Origin: Augochlora pura
Lineage: Eukaryota; Arthropoda; Insecta; Hymenoptera; Halictidae
Length of the DNA stretch: 64,000 nucleotides
Assembly (NCBI RefSeq): GCF_028453695.1
Contig: NC_135772.1
Location: forward strand, 20,579,412-20,643,411
Reading direction: 5' to 3'
Shown here: piece after piece, positions 23,885-36,000 of the stretch
Layout of the letters: each line of letters starts with the position of its first letter
Numbering within the stretch: position 1 is the stretch's first letter
Notes under the pieces: model-generated
The model's input: only the letters and a program-made list of their open reading frames with translations
Databases searched by the model: none
What the model was told of the DNA's origin: nothing
Program-made: the position numbers and the translations under genes

Positions 23885-26800
23885 CTAGACCAGCGGCTTC
23901 AGGATGTGACGTCGCCTCCTCAACGAGTTGGTCAGGTGGGCCCCTCTCGGCGGCAATTGGCCGGCCTCCGTGCACGAACGACAGCAGAACTTCGCGTAGT
24001 ACTTGTGCGTGCAGTACTTCGACTTCACGATCAGACCGCAGTTCGCGAAGAACGCGTTGTCCTGGCAGTTCGGGTGGATGAAGATTCCTGCAATAACAAG
24101 ACAGTATTAGCGATTTCTAATGGCGATACTGCCGATCCCTTTCTTTGGCTTACTTATAGAATATTGCAATTAATTTTACGAAGATACGGCGAGATAATAC
24201 TTTGTAATAATAATTTTTTAATATCGACTCATATTTGTTTCTAGACAGCTGAGAAACGAATAATTTACCAGCAACTTGTATGTCCACGCTCTCGGAAGCC
24301 GTGGAGTAGTCGTTGGTAGCTTCGCAACGGTATCTTCCAGAGTCCTCCTTGTTCGCATTGTTGATCACCAGTTTGTTCATTTCTAAAAACAGAATTCGAC
24401 GTGCGATTAAATCAACGTTAAAAAGATAGCCTTGGACAAGTCTTTATTATTTTGGATGCCAACCATCGATCTGTATTCGTTCGTCGGGATGAATCAGCTG
24501 GTCATCCTTGTACCAGGATATTCGCGCGATTGGATAGCCATCGGCGTTGCAAACGATGTTGACGTCGCTTCCTTCGGGGAACTGGTTCTGTCCTATCGAT
24601 ATGCTGACGTTGACAGGAACTGTGGAACGTAATTTCGTGCGTTAATAATTATTTACAAATATTACGGAAGAATAAAAATTGCAGAGAAGCAGATTCGGAG
24701 ACGCCTCACCTGTCTACTGGCTTCTGCAAGAAATTGTTAATTTGTTAGTTAAAACTCGTGCTGGTAAGCAAAGAAGCAGTGCGATGTACAGTGAAGCGTG
24801 CGGAATGAAAAATGCAAGACAAATTGAGTCCAATTGCACATAGATCTTTCTTATTATTTCCAAAATCTGACCGCGAGAAATTAAATTATAACCATAATAC
24901 AGTACTGTATAATTTAATTCAATATTATAAATATAATATATCCATAATGTGTTCTACTTGTTCTATTTTAAAATCGTTGAAGTTCTAGAGACCCTCGCAT
25001 GGAAAATAAATAATATATATTACGATAAACTGTGCAATTGACTCGAACAGAAGACCAAATGTTCATTCCCCTCACCTCGGTACCTAGAGCCACCAGGTTG
25101 CGGCGTGGTTAGCGGTTCTACGGGACTGACAGTGGGAATATGGGGTTGTCTGGTTGTATAGATAGGCGCGTAAGTCTGCTGATCCAAGGATTGGTTTCTA
25201 TTGGGTCTGTAAGGGTACTCTGGTTTTCTAGGGGGTTGGACAAGGAACTGGGTGTACTTCTCGTACTCGGGTTTGACATTGTACACCGGGCCAAGGGCTT
25301 TCAAAGTCATCGACCAGGACGCAGCCCGGCCAATGGCGTTGAAGGCCTGGCAGGTGTAAATACCGAGGGTGGGCAACGTCACCGATCGGATCAGGAGGGT
25401 GGAGTCAGAGTCCTGCTCGTAGAGGTCCGATATCAAAGGCACTATCTCGTGACCCCGCCACCAGGTGACAAACGGTCTGGGCCAACCAATCGCGTAGCAA
25501 TGCAACGCTATCGGCGAGTTCATCGTGACCGTCACCACCGTGTTCGGCTCCCCTAGTATCGTGGCGGCCATTTGCTGCGGATCTGGAGGATGCAAGACAT
25601 GCCGGATGACGTGCTGACCAATAGCATGCACGGTGCTCGCGATGATAACTTTTTACCAAAGATGAACTTTTACCAACGATATTAGTCCACGTAAAATTAA
25701 TCTCATACAGGTGCAAACGTTACGTATTATTTGCAGACACTATAACTACTTCTACATCAAATGGTTATAACAACGACTGCAACGTAAAGAACAAACACAA
25801 CGAGAACAGCCAGTTTTTAACCATTCCATCACCCATCAAGACAGCAGAGCACGGAATTAAGTTGACGTACGTACCTGTGACTACCAATTGGTATTCCACT
25901 CTTACCGGCGGCCCCAAGCCGTTGTCAGCTATGCAAGTGTAAGTACCGCCGTCGTATCTGTACAGATTGATGATCTGCAGAGACCCGTCGTGCAATATGC
26001 GACGCCTGTTCTCCGCAGTCGCGATCTACAATAGAAATAATCTTGTTAAAATTAATAATAATCCTTATCATCTTTCAGACTCGCAAGCCGGGGCTTATCT
26101 TTCTTAGATTCTCTTTTAGACAGTTTAAAAATCGATGGAAAGCAATTTTACCAAGGTGGTGTCCTTCCTCCACGTGATGGCCGGTTTCGGATTTCCTCGC
26201 GCGATGCAAGTCAAGGTGACGTAGCCACCTTCCTGCGCGCTGACTTTCGGCTCTTCCGGTTGCTGAATGGATGCAGGCTCCGCACCAACCGGCGGAGTGG
26301 TCTGCCAGGATCTCATGGTGGTCGTCGGGACCTCCTCGACCGCGGGCTCCAGACAGGCAGTGCTGCAGCCGATGTTGCAGCATTTCATCTCCCCGTTGCA
26401 GTCGGCGTCCGTGGCGCACTCCTGCTCGCACCTGGAGTTGTTCGTCACGTTCGGGCAGATGCCTGGCTTCGTGGCTTTGGAAAACAGACATTTATTTGTC
26501 ATTAATTTATTGATAAAGAACGACAGTATTTTAAATAATTAAGAAGACACAACTACAAGTTAAGTTTGAAATCTGAGAAAATAATTCCATCACCCAAATA
26601 TGGCTGACATGGCGGTCAAAATGATAAAATGATTTATGATTAACTTTATGATTTTTTTGCAGAAGCAAACAGTCTACGTATGATAAAATGAGCTGCAGAT
26701 TTTCAAGTACTTTTGGCAAAAGTACAGCTCAAAATTGAGATTTAAAAATAGACTTGGAAAATTAAACGAGGTGCACGATCCAGGGATGCTGGACTCACTG

Positions 26801-27041
26801 GGCCTGCAGACGCCTTTGTACTCGGTGCCGTCGCTGGTGGCGACCAGCGTTATCGCGCACTTGGTGCCGTCGGGGCAAGCCTGCGTCCTGCAAGGATCCA
26901 CGCACACGCATCGCTCGCAATCCTCGGAGTCCACGAAGGCTTCCTTGCCGTATGGGCACTGGATGGTGCTGCATTCCTCGCGCGCCTCCGCGCAAGGGTC
27001 GTTCGCGTCCTTTGTGGCGTTCACGCCCGCATTGTCAGTAG
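23885..27041 (-). CDS. Ppn: Papilin C-terminal module: antistasin-like, WAP, three Ig, PLAC
   Basis: Exons are 27041-26799, 26474-26152, 26025-25875, 25582-25076, 24619-24464, 24382-24269 and 24087-23885. The first has ten closely spaced Cys, including CSTIQCPYG and CERCVCVDPC, resembling antistasin-like repeats. The second starts with a WAP four-disulfide core (GICPNVTNNSRCEQECATDA region, then KCCNIGC) and the first half of Ig1; the third completes Ig1 (DGGTYTCIADNGLG). Exon 25582-25076 holds Ig2 (LHCYAIGWPRP; GIYTCQAFNAIG) and a Pro-rich linker. Exons 24619 and 24382 make Ig3 (DSGRYRCEATNDYS). The last exon encodes the PLAC domain with six Cys (HPNCQDNAFFANCGLIVKSK, then YCTHKYYAKFCCRSC) and a basic tail with four consecutive Arg. 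Exon 24619-24464 ends at a weak donor, GTTGGC. Confidence 0.95.
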
Positions 27042-30000
27042 CTACGAACAAATCATTTTGCAATCACTACGCTCGAAACAATATTCCACTGTCCAGAATC
27101 AAATAAATGAATTAAACAAAATATTGAAAGAGGAGTAGCGAAAAATAAATTGCAGTGTAAGCTATATTACATTTTGCGGTACAGGAATATTTAAAATATT
27201 TCAAGCGGGATGTGATAAAAATTTTAAAAATATATATATAAATTATAAGTGGATTAAAAAATGTGACACAATTAAAAAAAAGAATATAAAATTCGCAGCG
27301 CTCGTGTGGAACAATATACACCGTATTCGAAGCTGGTAGCTGTGAGAATTTGGAGAGAAAAAATTTCTGAAATGTCGTCGATCGTCGTTTCCTCGACTTA
27401 CTCGGGAGACAAGAGTGTATGCAAGATTCGAAGGTCTTGAATCGATTTCGATTGCCGCCGCATCCGGTATAAATGAACGCGCGGCAGGTTTGATACTCCT
27501 CGTCGAAGTAGAACCGTTTGGTCGACGAACCGCTAGCACAGGAGCCGCTGTCGACCGGCTCTTTACAGATCGCTAAATCATCGCCGTTCAAACGTTCCAT
27601 TAGATTCATGGATCAGCTGGACATCTCCATTAAATATTTAATATTCGTCGATCGTCGATCCACGAATTTTCGTAACAATTATTGAATTAAGTAATTATTG
27701 TACGAAGCGGTAGACTCGATCTACGCTAATATTAATTATTATATTAATACTATAATAGTTAATACTATCACCAATTAAACTGGTATAAAAATAACTGCTA
27801 CGAACTAGAATAGTTAACAGAGCATTTACTCGTTGTTTTTGTCACGCGTTCGATTCAACGTAAAGGGGATGATTAATAAAACGAATTGAAATGCTTACAC
27901 AGGTTCGAAACGCTAGTGGCGTCCTCGGTCGGCACTGGTTCCTCGCGACGAAGGCAGACCGACTCGCACTCGGCAATCGAGCTGAACCTGTTCGCGTTGC
28001 CTTCGCAGCCGCCGTATCTGAATTCGCGGCAAACGCGGCTGGCCGAATCGTAGAAGTATTTCTGGAAGTCGCCTCTGCAATCGCCGTGGTCCATCGGCAA
28101 GTTGCACATGTCTGCGACAAACGATTATCAAACTGTTTTTGAAACTGTCGGTGCGAGTCACAAGAATCAATTCTCGTAAAAGTTAAAATGGCGTCGAGTG
28201 CAAAGGGTTAAGAAGAGATAATTTCGAGACACCGAAGGAATAATTTCACTACGTTTAAAGAAATCCCGGTAAAAATTACAGCAGTCTTTTTAGAATCGTT
28301 AAAATATTATTCCGATAGGAATTTAACAAGATTTTGGAATTCCAACGATAATAATAGGAAGATCCGCCACCTTGTCCATGGAACCTTCCGCAGAGTCGTT
28401 CGCACTGTTCCTCGGTCTGGAATCGGTTCGCGTTACCGCCGCATCCGCCGTAAATGAAGGCTTGACACCTTTGGAACTCGGAGTCGTAGTAATAAGCGGT
28501 GCTGTCGAGATTGCAGGTGCCGGGGTCGGCGGGCGCGTAGCAGAAAGGACTCTTCGATACGGCGACGACAGGTGGTGGCGACGTGACGGTGAGGTTGCGA
28601 TCCGGTTGTACCGGGTCGGGCCTCTTCTTGCACTTGCTCTCGCAGGAGCTCTTGTCCTGGAAGCGATTCTTGTTGCCCTGGCAGCCGCTGTACTCGAACT
28701 CGTAGCACGAGTCCTGGCGATGGTCGTAGTAGTATTGTTTGTCGACGCCGTTGCAGGGACCGACCACCCTGGGTAAGCCGCAGGGATCTGTATAAGTGAA
28801 GAAAATGCATGGTCTATTAAATATAGATGTTAAATTGAAATAAAATTCCATCCTTCTTTTATCAATATTTAATATTAATAATAATAATATAGTGTAAAGA
28901 TTTAATCGAATTTTATAAAATATATTTGTACGAAACATGGACAGCTCACGAACCTTGAACGTCACCGCAGCGATACTCGCACTCGTCCCTGCTGTTAAAG
29001 TTGTTCCCGTTGCTCTGGCATCCGCCATACCTGAACTGCTTGCAAACACCGTCCCTGCTGTCGTAGAACCATTTGATGTGGTCCTCGGAGCACGGGCCGC
29101 GCTCGTCGGGAAGGAAGCAGAAATCTAAAACGAGTCAATTTTTGTAATTAATATTACCGAGAAATCCAACGTAAATCCTTTCTAAATTTGCTGTGGTACC
29201 TGGTCTAAATTCGGCGACCTGGCGGGGCGCGGGAGTGGTGAGCGCGGTCTGGCACCTGTTGAGACAGTCCTGTTCGCTCTCGAAATTATTTTCGTTGCCG
29301 CCGCAGCCGCCGTAGTAGAATTGTCTGCATTGTTGCTCGTAAGTGTCGTAGTACCATCGGTGAACATAGTTGTGGCATTCTCCGGTAAGCGCCGGCAAAA
29401 GACAGGAGTCTTGTTCTATATATTCGAAACGAGATCGGTGTGAGATTGTGCTCGTTGAACTGTGGAAGACGACTGTGAACTGTGTCTTCGCCAGTGTCGA
29501 AACGAATTCCGGTGAAACTTTAATTCTGAGAAATCGATTTCACCCCTTGCAGTACCATTGAAAAACCCATTTATTTGCAAAAAGTATAACCGCGAGTAAT
29601 TGTAACAATTGTATTGCAATTAATGAATTATTAATCGTAGCTGACTTTTTATCCAATAATGGTTACTATAATTATTATTAAAAATTAATACAACAATTCT
29701 ATATGAATATGAAAGCATAAAATTAAAAAAAATAAATACAGTTACAATCGTAACTAATTAAAAGAATTAAAAAATGAACCGATTTCGTCACTGGCGGCCA
29801 CTTTCCCTCCCACGCCTCGTGTCCGAACATTGAAAGCGTAGCTGAAAAATCTGTCGCGATACGTGGAAATAGCAAGGCTCGTGATTACGTGAAAGTCAAA
29901 CAGCTCGAGCGTTCTCGTCTCGTAAAAAAATAGAGAACGTGCGCGAACGTTAAAACGCAGCATCGGGTTAGATATTACGCGTCGACGTGCAGACAGCTCC

Positions 30001-33000
30001 GAACAATTCGCGAATACTCGAACGTGCTACGGCGTTAAAACGCGTCTATGGAATTATTACAGCTGTTTCGCCGCGCGATCAAAACATGTATACGGAGAGT
30101 AGTGTAGTGTGTTCATAGTCTTACCGATCTGTGCCGGGCAATCGGACTCGCATGCGTCCCTAGACTCGAAATTATTTTTATTGCCACCGCAACCGGTATA
30201 ATAGAATGGCATGCACTGGTTCTCCGACTGATCGAAGAACCAACGGGGCTGCTTCTCACCGCAGTCGCCCTCCGCCCGGGGCAGCAAGCAACTATCTGTT
30301 AATCGCATTAATTATTTGTCATGCCGAGTTAGTGATTCTATAGATAGCTTCGACCATTCGCCCTCTTGATTTCGTTGACACGTGTAACATTGCTGGCACA
30401 CGCGTATATTTATGTTTAATTCGCTGAAAAGATTTTTTGCGACGAGCTTGGAACCGAAGAATCAATTAATTTTCACTAAAAGAACGAGGTAAAAAATTTT
30501 TAAACTTGTGCCAATTGAAAATTGTATAATCTTCAAAGATTTTTCAGCTCGGTTCAAAAATAAAGCGGCGAATGATCGACGCTTCTAGAATAATATATTA
30601 TTTTCTACTCCTGAAAATAAAAGCGTTAACAATTTGCATCCTAGATGTGTTCTGTATTGAAATTAAAAATTTATTTAACACAAAGATCCGCAGTCTAATG
30701 GATACAGGTGCGTCAGCGTGAATCGCAGGTGATCAATTAACGTGTGCTGTGCGTGAAACATGGCGTTGTGTGCCATCTAATTGCGACGTCTAATTAAAAA
30801 AAACAACGTGGGGTGCTTCGCGCAAGGCGTGCGAAAAAAGAAGAAAGAAGAGATGTAACCACCACCGATAAATATTTTTGGAAAACAGTCTCTCTGTTCG
30901 GCGCCACCCTAGCGCGAGAGACTGCCCCTTCGATCTCTACGAGCGACGGATTTGCGCTTTTGTTATTCGCGAAGCAGCGAAGCTTTTACTCATACAATAA
31001 CTCAATCGCTTTCTCTCTGTTGCTCTATAATTTGGCTTTCGGCCGATTCACTTTGGCCGATTTTTTTTGGATACCTGTTACGGGACAGCGCTGCTCGCAG
31101 GCAGCACGCGTGCGGAATCTATTCCCGTTGCCTTTGCAACCCCCGTAAACAAATTGGCTACACGTCTGACGCTCGGCGTCATAAAACCAGCGCAACACCG
31201 AGCCCGGACAGGGTCCCGGGTCTTTCTTCAGGACGCACACGACCGACAGTTTGACTGCAAATATGTTTCACCTGTTACCAAATTTTCAACACCGGGGTTA
31301 AGGCTAGCTTTCATTCGGCCGCCCGGAAATAAATTGCTGTTCACGCGCGACGGGGTAGTTTACACTGATTGCAACTTCCTCCTTCTTTATTAATTATAAT
31401 ATAAATGGAATAACAGAAATAATTAATTTTCTCAGGGGGGGAGACCATTGATCGTATACAATAAAAAGTGAAACTTTTAGAATTCGTGAAGTATTTTTTA
31501 AAAATTCTCTTTTTTGTCGTCATAATTAAGTATACAATAAAGTTGCAAAAGCGCATCAAGAACATTAGAAATATGCAATATATTTCGGGACAATCGAGCT
31601 CGAAAAACTTTTTGCCGGAACTGACCAAGCGATTTTTCGAAATGGAGCAATTTGTTGGACGGTTTCATAATGTTGTTAATGAGAGTTCGAGACAATGGTG
31701 TGCTTCGGAACGAGAGACTGCTGATTAAAAACGGAAATTGCAGTGAACTCTCACTTTAGATTGGACGAATGAAAAAGTACAGCAGAACTGTATTAAATTG
31801 TAATTAATATTGAAACGTATAATATGTCAAGGATTTTTGTATTACGAGAATTAAGAATAGAATCATTTCTATGTATTAATAGAAAAATTAATTAAGAACG
31901 AACTTCATGAACTAATGCTTCATTAGGTTCGAGAGATCGATACGTCGAACGTCCTTCCTTCGGAAAGCACCCCTTTGATTCGAAGAGCCTACGTGAACCC
32001 CAAATTCTACCCCCGTTATTATAGCAGCTGCTCCCATAAACCAGTAACTCGATTTCCCCTGTTAAACTGTTCCTAATCGAATTATTATTCTTATTAAATT
32101 ATCACCTCCCGCGTTTCAATTCCAGAACGTAACTAACTTATTTCTATTGCGTTTCTCATCCCCATGTGTTAGGTGATAATTTCTCCTACAATTTATATTA
32201 ATCCCTGCGTAAATAGCATCGATGACAACCCCCATAGAATCGCGAATAATCGCGCATTCGTATAACGAGACAGTGTTTCTTTGTAAAAATCCAAATCTTG
32301 ACGAAATTGTTTATGAGACTAATTCGATGGTGAAAAGGTGACGAGAGATGCACCTTATGGAATCAAGGATTCAGGCACGTACCTTTCTTTCCTTTACGTT
32401 GCAAACATTGCTGATGGCAGGCGACCTCTGTAGCAAAGTTGTTGTCGTTCCCTTTGCAGCCGCCATAGTTGAATTGCTCGCAGGCTTCGGAGTCCGCGTT
32501 GTAGTACCATCTCGTGAAGTTTCCTTGGCAGGGTCCTACTTCCTTCGGTTGCTCGCAAGGATCTTTGACAAACCGATCAATTAACTTTCTGATATCTCAT
32601 TAAACCTTGGAGATCCGGATGAGAATATTCATTAATTTATTATGAAATTATCAAAGTGACCAATCGAAGTGCTCAGTTTAGAAAACGTGACATGTTTCGG
32701 ATCAATTATAATATTATTTATCAATTTTGTCAACTAAATTTGTCAGTTAGTTCTTCTATAGAATAGACGCAAAAATGAATTAGCGACTAGACGGAAAGGG
32801 TTACCGAGATCATCAGGAACAACGCATAGCTCCTCGCACTCTTCTCTGGTCTTGAACTTGTTCGCATTCCCGAGACAGCCGCCATAAATAAACTGACTGC
32901 ACCGTTTCCTCTCGGTGTCGTAGTACCACATAGGGAAGTAGCCTTCGCACGGTCCTGGAATCTGCGGTAGGTAGCAGGCGTCTGCAACGTTGAAAAATAT

Positions 33001-36000
33001 TGTAATCGCCGGACAGATTCGTCAGAATAGAAATTCAAAGTTCATCCAACATGGGAACATCCTACGGCAATTGGCCAGTATTTACAGTTAATTTACCTTT
33101 CCCTTTGGGCTGAACGCACACCTCCTTGCACTCCTCCTGACTCTTGAATCGATTATCGTTACCGCCGCAGCTGCCGTACCAGAACCGTGAGCAACCGCCG
33201 TACTCCGTGTTGAAGTACCACTTGATGATGAACTTCCGGCAGGGGCCTCTGTCCTTGTCCAGAGCGCAGTCCGCTCCGCGGTTGGGCGGCACCGAGAGGC
33301 AACCCTCGAAGTTCTCCCCTTGGGCTTCCTCGATCCCGTCCGCGCAGCAGCCGTACTTCGAGGCGTCGCAGGCGCATCCTGCAAAGTTTGCTCCCTTCGC
33401 TGGCGTCTTGCCATCGGAGCAACATTTGAACTCCGTGTTCTCGCATCCGCAACCTGCGGAGAAAATCGAACGGCGGTCAAAATTATTCCACCGACCTCGA
33501 GACACCTTTACAATGATCCAGGTCTTTCATCTCAAAATTATTCCAGTCTTTATGGTGTCGTTCCAGATGTCCGTTGAATGGACAATCGAAGCTGTGACAT
33601 GTTTAAAACACTTCGGTACCTTGTCCACGAGGTCCTTTGGCAATAGTGACGCCATCGGGACAGCAGCCGAACTGGTAAGTGTAGCAAGGACAGCCCTCGT
33701 AGTTCGGTCCAGTGGCGGGCGTGAATCGGTTCGGGCAACAGCCATTCTCGGTGTATTTGCATCCGCATCCTTCGTTCCTCGGGCCGCGCGCCGCGGTGGA
33801 ATTATCCGGACAACAGCCGAATTTGGCGTACTGGCATCCGCAACCGTAGAAGTTCGGGCCACGGGCAGGGAGAATATTGTCGGGACAGCACTTGTACGGC
33901 GACGACAAGCAACAACCCTCGCCGTTCGGTCCGTGAGCGGGGGTGGTCCTGTCCTCGCAGCAACCGTAAGTGGAGCTCTCGCACGGCGCGTGGCAGCCGT
34001 AATTACTCGGTCCCAAAGCTGTGACAATTGAAACGACAAATTATCGATTCCCTGTTATATTTCTATCATCGATTCCCTGTTTTATTTTTATCATCGATTC
34101 GCAAACGCACCGGGAGATGTACTGTTGGGGCAGCATCCGAAGTACGAGGCGCTGCAGTTTTCAGAGTTGATGACCCCGCATCCTTCGAAGTTCGTTCCCG
34201 TCGCCATAGAAACTCCGTCGGGACAGCAACCGAACACTGTGTTCGCGCAATCTTCCGACACAGTGGTGGGCGCTTCCGTGGTAGGGCCTTCGGTGACTTC
34301 CTCCTCGCAACCTGGAATTAGTGATTAATAAGTTTCAAGAAATCAGAAAATACTTGGAAAATCGTTCCAAGACTCACCAGCTCCGTCTGGTCCAGAAGCT
34401 GCCTTGATTCCATCGGGACAGCAGCCGAATTCGGTGACGTTGCAGCATCCCATGTTGTCCTTGCCACTGGCTGGCGTCTCCTTATCCGGACAACAACCGA
34501 ACCTTCAACATTTTAATGGACAAGTTACTCGAAAACATCGGCATTGTTCTATCATGAAAAATCAATACATTATGATCGAATGAATAAATGAATAATCGGA
34601 TGAATGTGGTATTATCAGGATGTGGACACTCACTCGGTCTGGTTGCAAGGCTTCTTACATCCTTCCATGTCGTTCCCTTCGGCAGCGGTGACTCCGTCGG
34701 GACAGCAACCGAACAGAGTCTCGGAGCAATGCGACTCTGGGCATCCTCTATTGTCTGGACCAGCGGCTGGCGAGACCCCGTCAGGGCAGCAGCCGTGTTT
34801 GGTCTCGTTACAGGTCTTCGGTGTCGGACAGCCTTGGCCGAATGGTCCTTTAGCTGGCGTGATCCCGTCGTAGCAGCAACCGTATGGTTTCGTCTTGCAG
34901 GCTTTCTTCTTGGGCACCTTGCAGACGCGGTGCTTGCGGGTTACCATGTCTGGGATGATGGTTGTCCACAGTTCGGATGCTAGAGACAAAATATGGATTG
35001 CATATAAATAAGGATAATTTCAGAATATGAATTTTGCTTATGGAAAGGAAAATGATTGAAGAGACAGTAGGTAGCATGATTTCATCAAGCTTTCAGAATA
35101 GTATAATTTCGGGGAAGACGCTCACCAGGTGTCACGTTGTCTTCCTCTTCCGTGGACGGTGTCAAACCGGAAACGGTGGACTCGGTAACGTCAGTGGCGC
35201 CTGATTCGGTGGTAGCACCGGACTCTGTCGTTTCGCCAGACTCGGTCGTTTGCCCAGACTCTGTAGTTTCCCCAGACTCTGTCGTTGCTCCTGATTCGGT
35301 GGTCTCGCCGGACTCAGTGGTTTCGCCAGACTCGGTGGTCATTCCAGATTCAGTAGTCATTCCAGACTCGGTGGTCATTCCAGACTCTGTGGTCATTCCA
35401 GACTCGGTGGTCATTCCAGACTCGGTGGTCATTCCAGACTCGGTGGTCATTCCAGATTCAGTGGTCATTCCAGACTCTGTGGTTTCACCAGACTGTGTAG
35501 TCATTCCAGACTCCATAGTTTCGCCAGATTCAGTGGTCATTCCAGATTCGGTGGTCATTCCAGACTCAGTACTCATACCAGATTCGGTAGTCATTCCAGA
35601 CTCGGTAGTCATTCCAGACTCGGTAGTCTCTCCGGATTCCGTCGTCTGACCAGATTCAGTAGTCTCGGTAGCACCAGACTCGGTAGTTTCGGTCGTTGCT
35701 CCCGATTCCGTACTTTCTGTGGCTTCGGTAGGTCCTGACTCTGTGGTTGGTCCAGATTCGGTGGTCTCGGGGGATTCTGTAGACATTGTCGATTCGGTTG
35801 GCCCAGATGCGGTAGTCTCTTCAGTGGCACCGGATTCTGTGCTCCCTGGTGGCGACGTCACTTCTGAAAGAATTCAAATAGATATCCGCGTGTTACGCCT
35901 TTAGAAAACGTTTATAATTAGCAATTCTATTAAATTATAGGAACGCAGATGAATACGATATTTGCGAGCGAATGAATTTTCGTTTACCAGTTTCCCCTGA

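Noticed and set aside
23557..23975. Arg-Glu repeat protein frames
   Set aside because: Translation of the CT/GA microsatellite next to the papilin PLAC exon in wrong frames.
33144..34031. 295-codon plus-strand open frame
   Set aside because: It is the antisense shadow of the papilin cassette and Kunitz exons, kept open by their repeated codons, and it crosses papilin introns.
35137..35649. Plus-strand frame of PDSVV repeats, like a repetitive surface protein
   Set aside because: It is the reverse complement of the papilin TTESG minisatellite, which is the real coding strand because it splices in frame on both sides.
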